Shown piece by piece: positions 53,201 to 64,000 of a DNA stretch of 64,000 nucleotides (position 1 is its first letter; each line of letters begins with the position of its first letter). The notes beneath the pieces were generated by a model. It was not told the origin of the DNA and made no database searches. It was given only the letters and a program-made list of their open reading frames with translations. This DNA comes from Oasisia sp. SBJ-2009. Its lineage: Eukaryota > Annelida > Polychaeta > Sabellida > Siboglinidae. The stretch covers positions 53,458,309 to 53,522,308 of the forward strand of contig OZ024861.1 in NCBI GenBank assembly GCA_964017155.1. The letters run 5' to 3'. The translations under genes and the position numbers were made by a program.

Positions 53201-54973
53201 CACTATTTGGCACTTATGTACAAGTCGGACCCACCCCAATGTTGCTATTATATCAGTATTTTTGCCAACATTTGTTACTTGATTAAATTAATTCATTCAA
53301 TTATAATCATCTTGCGCGTATTTATGTTTTATAAACAGCGCGTCTTGGCAAACTTTTGAGGTCGAAAAGACAGCGCGAATTGTGCCAGTCGCAAGCGAAG
53401 AGGTGCATGTTACTGCGCTGTGCATATGAAATGAGCGATAAACAGTTTGTTTATGCCGACCACGCTGTCTTTTCGACCTCAAAAGTCTGCTAAGACGCGC
53501 TGTATATAAAACATTAATATGCGCAAGATGATTATAATTGATTGAATTAACAAAATCAAGTATCAAATGTTGGCAAAAATACAGTTATAATACCAAAATT
53601 GAGGTGGGCCCGACTTGTACATAAGTGCCAACACTTGCGGGCGCGTACCTTCACGCGCACTCTCTCATAAAAACACGTATACTCTCAATTTGTTTTCATT
53701 ATTTCACTATTTGGCACTTATGTACATGTCGGAAACACCTCAATGTTGCTATTATATCAGTATTTTTGCCAACATTTGATACTTGATTAAATTAATTCAT
53801 TCAATTATAATCATCTTGCGCGTATTTATGTTTTATAAACAGCGCGTCTTGGCAAACTTTTGAGGTCGAAAAGACAGCGCGAATTGTGCCAGTCGCAAGC
53901 GAAGAGGTGCATGTTACTGCGCTGTGCATATGAAATGAGCGATAAACAGTTTGTTTATGCCGACCACGCTGTCTTTTCGACCTCAAAAGTCTGCTAAGAC
54001 GCGCTGTATATAAAACATTAATATGCGCAAGATGAATATAATTGATTGAATTAACAAAATCATGTATCAAATGTTGGCAAAGATACAGTTATCATACCAA
54101 AATTGAGGTGGGCCCGACTTGTACATAAATGCCTACACTTGCGGGCGCGCAACTTCACGCGCACTCTCTCATAAAAGCACGTATACTCTCAATTTGTTTT
54201 CAGTATTTCACTATTTGGCACTTATGTACAAGTCGGACCCACCTCAATGTTGCTATTATATCAGTATTTTTGCCAACATTTGATACTTGATTAAATTAAT
54301 TCATTCAATTATAATCATCTTGCGCGTATTTATGTTTTATAAACAGCGCGTCTTGGCAAACTGTTGAGGTCGAAAAGACAGCGCGAATTGTGCCAGTCGC
54401 AAGCGCAGAGGTGCATGTTACTGCGCTGTGCATATGAAGTGAGCGATAAACAGTTTGTTTATGCCGACCACGCTGTCTTTTCGACCTCAAAAGTATGTTA
54501 AGAAGCGCTGTACATAAAACATTAATATGCGCAAGATGATTATAATTGATTGAATTAACAAAATCAAGTATCAAATGTTGGCAAAAATACAGTTATAATA
54601 CCAAAATTGAGGTGGGCCCGACTTGTACATAAGTGCCAACACTTGCGGGCGCGTTCCTTCACGCGCACTCTCTCATAAAAGCACGTATACTCTCAATTTG
54701 TTTTCAGTATTTCACTATTTGGCACTTATGTACAAGTCGGACCCACCTCAATGTTGCTATTATATCAGTATTTTTGCCAACATTTGATACTTGATTAAAT
54801 TAATTCATTCAATTATAATCATCTTGCGCGTATATATGTTTTATAAACAGCGCGTCTTGACAAACTTTTGAGGTCGAAAAGACAGCGCGAATTGTGCCAG
54901 TCGCAAGCGCAGAGGTGCATGTTACTGCGCTGTGCATATGAAATGAGCGATAAACAGTTTGTTTATGCCGACC
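50284..54973 (+). repeat. Mixed block (7 L, 4 S) with length variants
   Basis: Unit starts: L 50284, S 50788 (290 bp; a T lost at CAATGTGC near 50858), L 51078 (503 bp; an A lost at GTCGGCCCACC near 51134), S 51581, L 51872, L 52376, S 52880, L 53171, L 53675, L 54179, S 54683. The part 51078-52879 recurs 10,661 bp further on. The GTCGGCCC deletion is shared by five units from here to 61.8 kb. Confidence 0.86.
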
Positions 54974-56563
54974 ACGTATACTCTCAATTTGTTTTCAGTA
55001 TTTCACTATTTGGCACTTATGTACAAGTCGGACCCACCTCAATGTTGCTATTATATCAGTATTTTTGCCAACATTTGTTACTTGATTAAATGAATTCATT
55101 CAATTATAATCATCTTGCGCGTATTTATGTTTTATAAACAGCGCGTCTTGGCAAACTTTTGAGGTCGAAAAGACAGCGCGAATTGTGCCAGTCGCAAGCG
55201 AAGAGGTGCATGTTACTGCGCTGTGCATATGAAATGAGCGATGAACAGTTTGTTTATGCCGACCACGCTGTCTTTTCGACTTCAAAAGTCTGCTAAGACG
55301 CGCTGTATATAAAACATTAATATGCGCAAGATGATTATAATTGATTGAATTAACAAAATCAAGTATCAAATGTTGGCAAAAATACAGTTATAATACCAAA
55401 ATTGAGGTGGGCCCGACTTGTACATAAGTGCCAACACTTGCGGGCGCGTACCTTCACGCGCACTCTCTCATAAAAACACGTATACTCTCAATTTGTTTTC
55501 AGTATTTCACTATTTGGCACTTATGTACATGTCGGAAACACCTCAATGTTGCTATTATATCAGTATTTTTGCCAACATTTGATACTTGATTAAATTAATT
55601 CATTCAATTATAATCATCTTGCGCGTATTTATGTTTGATAAACAGCGCGTCTTGGCAAACTGTTGAGGTCGAAAAGACAGCGCGAATTGTGCCAGTCGCA
55701 AGCGCAGAGGTGCATGTTACTGCGCTGTGCATATGAAATGAGCGATAAACAGTTTGTTTATGCCGACCACGTATACTCTCAATTTGTTTTCACTATTTCA
55801 CTATTTGGCACTTATGTACAAGTCGGACCCACCTCAATGTTGCTATTATATCAGTATTTTTTCCAACATTTGATACTTGATTAAATTAAATCATTCAATT
55901 ATAATCATCTTGCGCGTATTTATGTTTTATAAACAGCGCGTCTTGGCAAACTGTTGAGGTCGAAAAGACAGCGCGAATTGTGCCAGTCGCAAGCGCAGAG
56001 GTGCATGTTACTGCGCTGTGCATATGAAGTGAGCGATAAACAGTTTGTTTATGCCGACCACGCTGTCTTTTCGACCTCAAAAGTCTGTTAAGAAGCGCTG
56101 TACATAAAACATTAATATGCGCAAGATGATTATAATTGATTGAATTAACAAAATCAAGTATCAAATGTTGGCAAAAATACAGTTATAATACCAAAATTGA
56201 GATGGGCCCGACTTGTACATAAGTGCCAACACTTGCGGGCGCGTTCCTTCACGCGCACTCTCTCATAAAAGCACGTATACTCTCAATTTGTTTTCAGTAT
56301 TTCACTATTTGGCACTTATGTACAAGTCGGACCCACCTCAATGTTGCTATTATATCAGTATTTTTGCCAACATTTGATACTTGATTAAATTAATTCATTC
56401 AATTATAATCATCTTGCGCGTATATATGTTTTATAAACAGCGCGTCTTGGCAAACTTTTGAGGTCGAAAAGACAGCGCGAATTGTGCCAGTCGCAAGCGC
56501 AGAGGTGCATGTTACTGCGCTGTGCATATGAAGTGAGCGATAAACAGTTTGTTTATGCCGACC

Positions 56564-56805
56564 ACGTATACTCTCAATTTGTTTTCACTATTTCACTATT
56601 TGGCACTTATGTACAAGTCGGCCCACCTCAATGTTGCTATTATATCAGTATTTTTGCCAACATTTGTTACTTGATTAAATGAATTCATTCAATTATAATC
56701 ATCTTGCGCGTATTTATGTTTTATAAACAGCGCGTCTTGGCAAACTTTTGAGGTTACTGCGCTGTGCATATGAAATGAGCGATAAACAGTTTGTTTATGC
56801 CGACC
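56564..56805 (+). repeat. Deleted short unit S' (242 bp)
   Basis: S' is an S unit from which 48 bases at the inner end of the left arm and start of the loop are missing: the sequence passes from TTTTGAGGT directly to TACTGCGCTG. GT is present on both sides of the break, so the join is compatible with microhomology. The unit also has the one-base GTCGGCCC deletion, giving 242 bp. It has lost the GTCGAAAAGACAGCG core that every other unit has. Confidence 0.92.
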
Positions 56806-57599
56806 ACGTATACTCTCAATTTGTTTTCACTATTTCACTATTTGGCACTTATGTACAAGTCGGACCCACCTCAATGTTGCTATTATATCAGTATTTTTGC
56901 CAACATTTGATACTTGATTAAATTAAGTCATTCAATTATAATCATCTTGCGCGTATATATGTTTTATAAACAGCGCGTCTTGGCAAACTTTTGAGGTCGA
57001 AAAGACAGTGCGAATTGTGCCAGTCGCAAGCGCAGAGGTGCATGTTACTGCGCTGTGCATATGAAATGAGCGATAAACAGTTTGTTTATGCCGACCACGT
57101 ATACTCTCAATTTGTTTTCACTATTTCACTATTTGGCACTTATGTACAAGTCGGCCCACCTCAATGTTGCTATTATATCAGTATTTTTGCCAACATTTGT
57201 TACTTGATTAAATGAATTCATTCAATTATAATCATCTTGCGCGTATTTATGTTTTATAAACAGCGCGTCTTGGCAAACTTTTGAGGTCGAAAAGACAGCG
57301 CGAATTGTGCCAATCGCAAGCGAAGAGGTGCATGTTACTGCGCTGTGCATATGAAATGAGCGATAAACAGTTTGTTTATGCCGACCACGCTGCCTTTTCA
57401 ACTTCAAAAGTCTGCTAAGACGCGCTGTATATAAAACATTAATATGCGCAAGATGATTATAATTGATTGAATTAACAAAATCAAGTATCAAATGTTGGCA
57501 AAAATACAGTTATAATACCAAAATTGAGGTGGGCCCGACTTGTACATAAGTGCCAACACTTGCGGGCGCGTTCCTTCACGCGCACTCTCTCATAAAAGC

Positions 57600-58607
57600 A
57601 CGTATACTCTCAATTTGTTTTCAGTATTTCACTATTTGGCACTTATGTACAAGTCGGACCCACCTCAATGTTGCTATTATATCAGTATTTTTGCCAACAT
57701 TTGATACTTGATTAAATTAATTCATTCAATTATAATCATCTTGCGCGTATTTATGTTTTATAAACAGCGCGTCATGGCAAACTTTTGAGGTCGAAAAGAC
57801 AGCGCGAATTGTGCCAGTCGCAAGCGAAGAGGTGCATGTTACTGCGCTGTGCATATGAAATGAGCGATAAACAGTTTGTTTATGCCGACCACGCTGTCTT
57901 TTCGACCTCAAAAGTCTGCTAAGACGCGCTGTATATAAAACATTAATATGCGCAAGATGAATATAATTGATTGAATTAACAAAATCATGTATCAAATGTT
58001 GGCAAAGATACAGTTATCATACCAAAATTGAGGTGGGCCCGACTTGTACATAAATGCCTACACTTGCGGGCGCGCAACTTCACGCGCACTCTCTCATAAA
58101 AGCACGTATACTCTCAATTTGTTTTCAGTATTTCACTATTTGGCACTTATGTACAAGTCGGACCCACCTCAATGTTGCTATTATATCAGTATTTTTGCCA
58201 ACATTTGATACTTGATTAAATTAATTCATTCAATTATAATCATCTTGCGCGTATTTATGTTTTATAAACAGCGCGTCTTGGCAAACTGTTGAGGTCGAAA
58301 AGACAGCGCGAATTGTGCCAGTCGCAAGCGCAGAGGTGCATGTTACTGCGCTGTGCATATGAAGTGAGCGATAAACAGTTTGTTTATGCCGACCACGCTG
58401 TCTTTTCGACCTCAAAAGTATGTTAAGAAGCGCTGTACATAAAACATTAATATGCGCAAGATGATTATAATTGATTGAATTAACAAAATCAAGTATCAAA
58501 TGTTGGCAAAAATACAGTTATAATACCAAAATTGAGGTGGGCCCGACTTGTACATAAGTGCCAACACTTGCGGGCGCGTTCCTTCACGCGCACTCTCTCA
58601 TAAAAGC
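57600..58607 (+). repeat. 1008-bp L dimer, copy 1
   Basis: L 57600 (ATCATGTATC family, with GTTATCATACC) and L 58104 (GAAGTGAGCG, AAAAGTATG). The pair recurs directly after. L 57600 has a private GTCATGGC where others read GTCTTGGC. Confidence 0.87.
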
Positions 58608-59615
58608 ACGTATACTCTCAATTTGTTTTCAGTATTTCACTATTTGGCACTTATGTACAAGTCGGACCCACCTCAATGTTGCTATTATATCAGTATTTTT
58701 GCCAACATTTGTTACTTGATTAAATGAATTCATTCAATTATAATCATCTTGCGCGTATTTATGTTTTATAAACAGCGCGTCTTGGCAAACTTTTGAGGTC
58801 GAAAAGACAGCGCGAATTGTGCCAGTCGCAAGCGAAGAGGTGCATGTTACTGCGCTGTGCATATGAAATGAGCGATAAACAGTTTGTTTATGCCGACCAC
58901 GCTGTCTTTTCGACCTCAAAAGTCTGCTAAGACGCGCTGTATATAAAACATTAATATGCGCAAGATGAATATAATTGATTGAATTAACAAAATCATGTAT
59001 CAAATGTTGGCAAAGATACAGTTATCATACCAAAATTGAGGTGGGCCCGACTTGTACATAAATGCCTACACTTGCGGGCGCGCAACTTCACGCGCACTCT
59101 CTCATAAAAGCACGTATACTCTCAATTTGTTTTCAGTATTTCACTATTTGGCACTTATGTACAAGTCGGACCCACCTCAATGTTGCTATTATATCAGTAT
59201 TTTTGCCAACATTTGATACTTGATTAAATTAATTCATTCAATTATAATCATCTTGCGCGTATTTATGTTTTATAAACAGCGCGTCTTGGCAAACTGTTGA
59301 GGTCGAAAAGACAGCGCGAATTGTGCCAGTCGCAAGCGCAGAGGTGCATGTTACTGCGCTGTGCATATGAAGTGAGCGATAAACAGTTTGTTTATGCCGA
59401 CCACGCTGTCTTTTCGACCTCAAAAGTATGTTAAGAAGCGCTGTACATAAAACATTAATATGCGCAAGATGATTATAATTGATTGAATTAACAAAATCAA
59501 GTATCAAATGTTGGCAAAAATACAGTTATAATACCAAAATTGAGGTGGGCCCGACTTGTACATAAGTGCCAACACTTGCGGGCGCGTTCCTTCACGCGCA
59601 CTCTCTCATAAAAGC
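58608..59615 (+). repeat. 1008-bp L dimer, copy 2
   Basis: L 58608 and L 59112 repeat the markers GTTATCATACC and AAAAGTATG of the dimer before. The start of L 58608 differs: it has TTTGTTACTTG and AAATGAATTC, as in L 59616, so the exchange point lies inside the left arm. Confidence 0.87.
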
Positions 59616-62241
59616 ACGTATACTCTCAATTTGTTTTCAGTATTTCACTATTTGGCACTTATGTACAAGTCGGACCCACCTCAATGTTGCTATTATATCA
59701 GTATTTTTGCCAACATTTGTTACTTGATTAAATGAATTCATTCAATTATAATCATCTTGCGCGTATTTATGTTTTATAAACAGCGCGTCTTGGCAAACTT
59801 TTGAGGTCGAAAAGACAGCGCGAATTGTGCCAGTCGCAAGCGAAGAGGTGCATGTTACTGCGCTGTGCATATGAAATGAGCGATGAACAGTTTGTTTATG
59901 CCGACCACGCTGTCTTTTCGACTTCAAAAGTCTGCTAAGACGCGCTGTATATAAAACATTAATATGCGCAAGATGATTATAATTGATTGAATTAACAAAA
60001 TCAAGTATCAAATGTTGGCAAAAATACAGTTATAATACCAAAATTGAGGTGGGCCCGACTTGTACATAAGTGCCAACACTTGCGGGCGCGTACCTTCACG
60101 CGCACTCTCTCATAAAAACACGTATACTCTCAATTTGTTTTCAGTATTTCACTATTTGGCACTTATGTACATGTCGGAAACACCTCAATGTTGCTATTAT
60201 ATCAGTATTTTTGCCAACATTTGATACTTGATTAAATTAATTCATTCAATTATAATCATCTTGCGCGTATTTATGTTTGATAAACAGCGCGTCTTGGCAA
60301 ACTGTTGAGGTCGAAAAGACAGCGCGAATTGTGCCAGTCGCAAGCGCAGAGGTGCATGTTACTGCGCTGTGCATATGAAATGAGCGATAAACAGTTTGTT
60401 TATGCCGACCACGTATACTCTCAATTTGTTTTCACTATTTCACTATTTGGCACTTATGTACAAGTCGGACCCACCTCAATGTTGCTATTATATCAGTATT
60501 TTTTCCAACATTTGATACTTGATTAAATTAAATCATTCAATTATAATCATCTTGCGCGTATTTATGTTTTATAAACAGCGCGTCTTGGCAAACTGTTGAG
60601 GTCGAAAAGACAGCGCGAATTGTGCCAGTCGCAAGCGCAGAGGTGCATGTTACTGCGCTGTGCATATGAAGTGAGCGATAAACAGTTTGTTTATGCCGAC
60701 CACGCTGTCTTTTCGACCTCAAAAGTCTGTTAAGAAGCGCTGTACATAAAACATTAATATGCGCAAGATGATTATAATTGATTGAATTAACAAAATCAAG
60801 TATCAAATGTTGGCAAAAATACAGTTATAATACCAAAATTGAGATGGGCCCGACTTGTACATAAGTGCCAACACTTGCGGGCGCGTTCCTTCACGCGCAC
60901 TCTCTCATAAAAGCACGTATACTCTCAATTTGTTTTCAGTATTTCACTATTTGGCACTTATGTACAAGTCGGACCCACCTCAATGTTGCTATTATATCAG
61001 TATTTTTGCCAACATTTGATACTTGATTAAATTAATTCATTCAATTATAATCATCTTGCGCGTATATATGTTTTATAAACAGCGCGTCTTGGCAAACTTT
61101 TGAGGTCGAAAAGACAGCGCGAATTGTGCCAGTCGCAAGCGCAGAGGTGCATGTTACTGCGCTGTGCATATGAAGTGAGCGATAAACAGTTTGTTTATGC
61201 CGACCACGTATACTCTCAATTTGTTTTCACTATTTCACTATTTGGCACTTATGTACAAGTCGGCCCACCTCAATGTTGCTATTATATCAGTATTTTTGCC
61301 AACATTTGTTACTTGATTAAATGAATTCATTCAATTATAATCATCTTGCGCGTATTTATGTTTTATAAACAGCGCGTCTTGGCAAACTTTTGAGGTTACT
61401 GCGCTGTGCATATGAAATGAGCGATAAACAGTTTGTTTATGCCGACCACGTATACTCTCAATTTGTTTTCACTATTTCACTATTTGGCACTTATGTACAA
61501 GTCGGACCCACCTCAATGTTGCTATTATATCAGTATTTTTGCCAACATTTGATACTTGATTAAATTAAGTCATTCAATTATAATCATCTTGCGCGTATAT
61601 ATGTTTTATAAACAGCGCGTCTTGGCAAACTTTTGAGGTCGAAAAGACAGTGCGAATTGTGCCAGTCGCAAGCGCAGAGGTGCATGTTACTGCGCTGTGC
61701 ATATGAAATGAGCGATAAACAGTTTGTTTATGCCGACCACGTATACTCTCAATTTGTTTTCACTATTTCACTATTTGGCACTTATGTACAAGTCGGCCCA
61801 CCTCAATGTTGCTATTATATCAGTATTTTTGCCAACATTTGTTACTTGATTAAATGAATTCATTCAATTATAATCATCTTGCGCGTATTTATGTTTTATA
61901 AACAGCGCGTCTTGGCAAACTTTTGAGGTCGAAAAGACAGCGCGAATTGTGCCAATCGCAAGCGAAGAGGTGCATGTTACTGCGCTGTGCATATGAAATG
62001 AGCGATAAACAGTTTGTTTATGCCGACCACGCTGCCTTTTCAACTTCAAAAGTCTGCTAAGACGCGCTGTATATAAAACATTAATATGCGCAAGATGATT
62101 ATAATTGATTGAATTAACAAAATCAAGTATCAAATGTTGGCAAAAATACAGTTATAATACCAAAATTGAGGTGGGCCCGACTTGTACATAAGTGCCAACA
62201 CTTGCGGGCGCGTTCCTTCACGCGCACTCTCTCATAAAAGC
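59616..62241 (+). repeat. 4642-bp duplicated block, copy 2 (first seven units only)
   Basis: Unit starts: L 59616, S 60120, L 60411, S 60915, S' 61206, S 61448, L 61739 (503 bp). Each unit matches the one 4642 bp upstream by marker. The match stops after L 61739: copy 1 continues with four L, whereas here an S follows. Confidence 0.89.
61206..61447 (+). repeat. Deleted short unit S' (242 bp), second copy
   Basis: This copy has the same 48-base deletion (TTTTGAGGT joined to TACTGCGCTG) and the same GTCGGCCC one-base loss as the unit 4642 bp upstream. It is a copy of that event, not an independent one. Confidence 0.92.
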
Positions 62242-63540
62242 ACGTATACTCTCAATTTGTTTTCAGTATTTCACTATTTGGCACTTATGTACAAGTCGGA
62301 CCCACCTCAATGTTGCTATTATATCAGTATCTTTGCCAACATTTGATACTTGATTAAATTAATTCATTCAATTATAATCATCTTGCGCGTATAAATGTTT
62401 TATAAACAGCGCGTCTTGGCAAACTTTTGAGGTCGAAAAGACAGCGCGAATTGTGCCAGTCGCAAGCGCAGAGGTGCATGTTACTGCGCTGTGCATATGA
62501 AATGAGCGATAAACAGTTTGTTTATGCCGACCACGTATACTCTCAATTTGTTTTCACTATTTCACTATTTGGCACTTATGTACAAGTCGGACCCACCTCA
62601 ATGTTGCTATTATATCAGTATTTTTGCCAACATTTGTTACTTGATTAAATTAATTCATTCAATTATAATCATCTTGCGCGTATTTATGTTTTATAAACAG
62701 CGCGTCTTGGCAAACTTTTGAGGTCGAAAAGACAGCGCGAATTGTGCCAGTCGCAAGCGAAGAGGTGCATGTTACTGCGTTGTGCATATGAAATGAGCGA
62801 CAAACAGTTTGTTTATGCCGACCACGCTGTCTTTTCGACCTCAAAAGTCTGCTAAGACGCGCTGTATATAAAACATTAATATGCGCAAGATGATTATAAT
62901 TGATTGAATTAACAAAATCAAGTATCAAATGTTGGCAAAAATACAGTTATAATACCAAAATTGAGGTGGGCCCGACTTGTACATAAGTGCCAACACTTGC
63001 GGGCGCGTACCTTCACGCGCACTCTCTCATAAAAACACGTATACTCTCAATTTGTTTTCAGTATTTCACTATTTGGCACTTATGTACATGTCGGAAAAAC
63101 CTCAATGTTGCTATTATATCAGTATTTTTGCCAACATTTGATACTTGATTAAATTAATTCATTCAATTATAATCATCTTGCGCGTATTTATGTTTTATAA
63201 ACAGCGCGTCTTGGGAAACTGTTGAGGTCGAAAAGACAGCGCGAATTGTGCCAGTCGCAAGCGAAGAGGTGCATGTTACTGCGCTGTGCATATGAAATGA
63301 GCGATAAACAGTTTGTTTATGCCGACCACGCTGTCTTTTCGACCTCAAAAGTCTGCTAAGACGCGCTGTATATAAAACATTAATATGCGCAAGATGAATA
63401 TAATTGATTGAATTAACAAAATCATGTATCAAATGTTGGCAAAGATACAGTTATAATACCAAAATTGAGGTGGGCCCGACTTGTACATCAATGCCTACAC
63501 CTGCGGGCGCGCAACTTCACGCGCACTCTCTCATAAAAGC
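62242..63540 (+). repeat. S-L-L trimer matching 51581-52879
   Basis: Unit starts: S 62242, L 62533, L 63037. It shares with the trimer 10,661 bp upstream the rare GTATAAATG, GAGCGACAAAC and CGGAAAAACC. Private changes here are GTATCTTTGCC near 62331, ACTGCGTTGTG near 62775, TTGGGAAACTG near 63212 and CACCTGCGGG near 63499. Confidence 0.87.
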
Positions 63541-64000
63541 ACGTATACTCTCAATTTGTTTTCAGTATTTCACTATTTGGGACTTATGTACTAGTCGGAC
63601 CCACCTCAATGTTGCTATTATATCAGTATTTTTGCCAACATTTGATACTTGATTAAATTAATTCATTCAATTATAATCATCTTGCGCGTATTTATGTTTT
63701 ATAAACAGCGCGTCTTGGCAAACTGTTGAGGTCGAAAAGACAGCGCGAATTGTGCCAGTCGCAAGCGCAGAGGTGCATGTTACTGCGCTGTGTATATGAA
63801 GTGAGCGATAAACAGTTTGTTTATGCCGACCACGCTGTCTTTTCGACCTCAAAAGTCTGCTAAGAAGCGCTGTACATAAAACATTAATATGCGCAAGATG
63901 ATTATAATTGATTGAATTAACAAAATCAAGTATCAAATGTTGGCAAAAATACAGTTATAATACCAAAATTGAGGTGGGCCCGACTTGTACATCAGTGCCA
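63541..64000 (+). repeat. Last L unit, cut by the window end (460 of 504 bp)
   Basis: The unit holds both arms and stops within the last bases of the right arm (GTACATCAGTGCCA). It is closest to the L at 49780: both have TTTGGGAC, GTGTATATGAAG and TGCTAAGAAGCGCTGTAC. The array therefore continues past the window. Confidence 0.9.

Larger units (their letters stand above)
54974..59615 (+). repeat. 4642-bp duplicated block, copy 1
   Basis: Unit starts: L 54974, S 55478, L 55769, S 56273, S' 56564, S 56806, L 57097 (503 bp), L 57600, L 58104, L 58608, L 59112. Markers shared with the next block include CGATGAACAG, TATTTTTTCC, GAGATGGGCCC, the S' deletion, GACAGTGCG and GCTGCCTTTTC, all 4642 bp apart. 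Confidence 0.9.
1..64000. repeat. Satellite DNA array of 504-bp (L) and 291-bp (S) units filling the window
   Basis: Every base falls in a head-to-tail array of related units, all in the same orientation, each beginning ACGTATACTCTC. I walked the unit starts through the window: 98 complete L (504 bp), 47 S (291 bp), 2 S' (243 bp nominal) and a final L cut at base 460. The sum less 15 one-base deletions reproduces the coordinates exactly. L and S share their first 280 or so bases; L then carries an inverted right arm and linker that S lacks. There is no unique sequence, no gene and no unrelated transposon between units. The array is open at both ends, so its real size and chromosomal position cannot be seen. 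A centromeric, pericentromeric or other heterochromatic location is inference from array type only. Confidence 0.98.

Noticed and set aside
186..63936. Regularly repeated short open frames of about 61-95 codons on both strands, such as 186-407 (+) and 991-1269 (-)
   Set aside because: They recur because the units recur. Those I checked open at TTG, not ATG; they lie across the foldback arms, overlap each other on both strands and cross unit boundaries. The changes between copies show no codon pattern, and no known protein family is recognisable. I treat none as a gene.
1..64000. CRISPR array or bacterial repeat region
   Set aside because: The repeats are 291 and 504 bp long, directly adjoining, with no short unique spacers and no cas-like gene.
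1..64000. Ribosomal or tRNA gene cluster
   Set aside because: No tRNA box A/box B pattern and no conserved rRNA core segment is visible in the unit; the unit is too short and too AT-rich for an rDNA repeat.

Overview
The whole 64,000-base window is one uninterrupted satellite DNA array. I see no protein gene, RNA gene, CRISPR array, unique spacer or unrelated insertion in it. The array runs off both ends. The pattern is that of a eukaryotic nuclear heterochromatic array (tandem head-to-tail units of about 0.3 and 0.5 kb, higher-order repeats of several kb, AT-rich, no gene-length reading frame). The sequence does not let me name the species. The many CpGs kept in the units fit a sparsely methylated, perhaps invertebrate, genome, but that is weak inference.

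Two unit classes alternate, all on the same strand. I set the unit boundary at the ACG of the shared motif ACGTATACTCTC. The long unit (L, 504 bp) is a foldback: a 169-bp left arm, an 87-bp loop and a 169-bp inverted right arm (about 91% identical, gap-free in my hand alignment), joined to the next unit by about 80 bp. The short unit (S, 291 bp) is L without a 213-bp block holding the right arm and part of the linker; the join lies at a CACG shared by both sides. A third form (S', nominally 243 bp, 242 as found) is S with 48 more bases missing from the left-arm/loop junction. The window is exactly 98 complete L + 47 S + 2 S' minus 15 single-base deletions (from four events), plus a last L cut 44 bases short.

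Layout. 1-9243: three copies of a 3178-bp eight-unit repeat (order S-S-S-L-S-L-L-L); the third lacks one S. 9244-16977: S-rich mosaic with a 1.59-kb S-S-L-L subperiod. 16978-25197: mixed zone ending in two 2811-bp blocks. 23686-33765: twenty consecutive L units. 25198-38670: three versions of a nine-unit repeat (4536, 4323 and 4614 bp). 38671-45087: a rearranged copy of what lies at about 18-26 kb. 45088-47685: a 1299-bp tandem duplication. 47686-54973: mixed zone. 54974-62241: a 4642-bp duplication carrying S', the second copy cut short. 62242-63540: resembles 51581-52879. 63541-64000: truncated L.

Nothing here acts as a gene set. The history readable in the sequence is repeated unequal exchange and block duplication of a foldback-derived monomer. 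The most interesting points are the long inverted arms in every L (a possible hairpin RNA or cruciform), the switch between L and S at the same place in a higher-order repeat, and the tight preservation of unit length.
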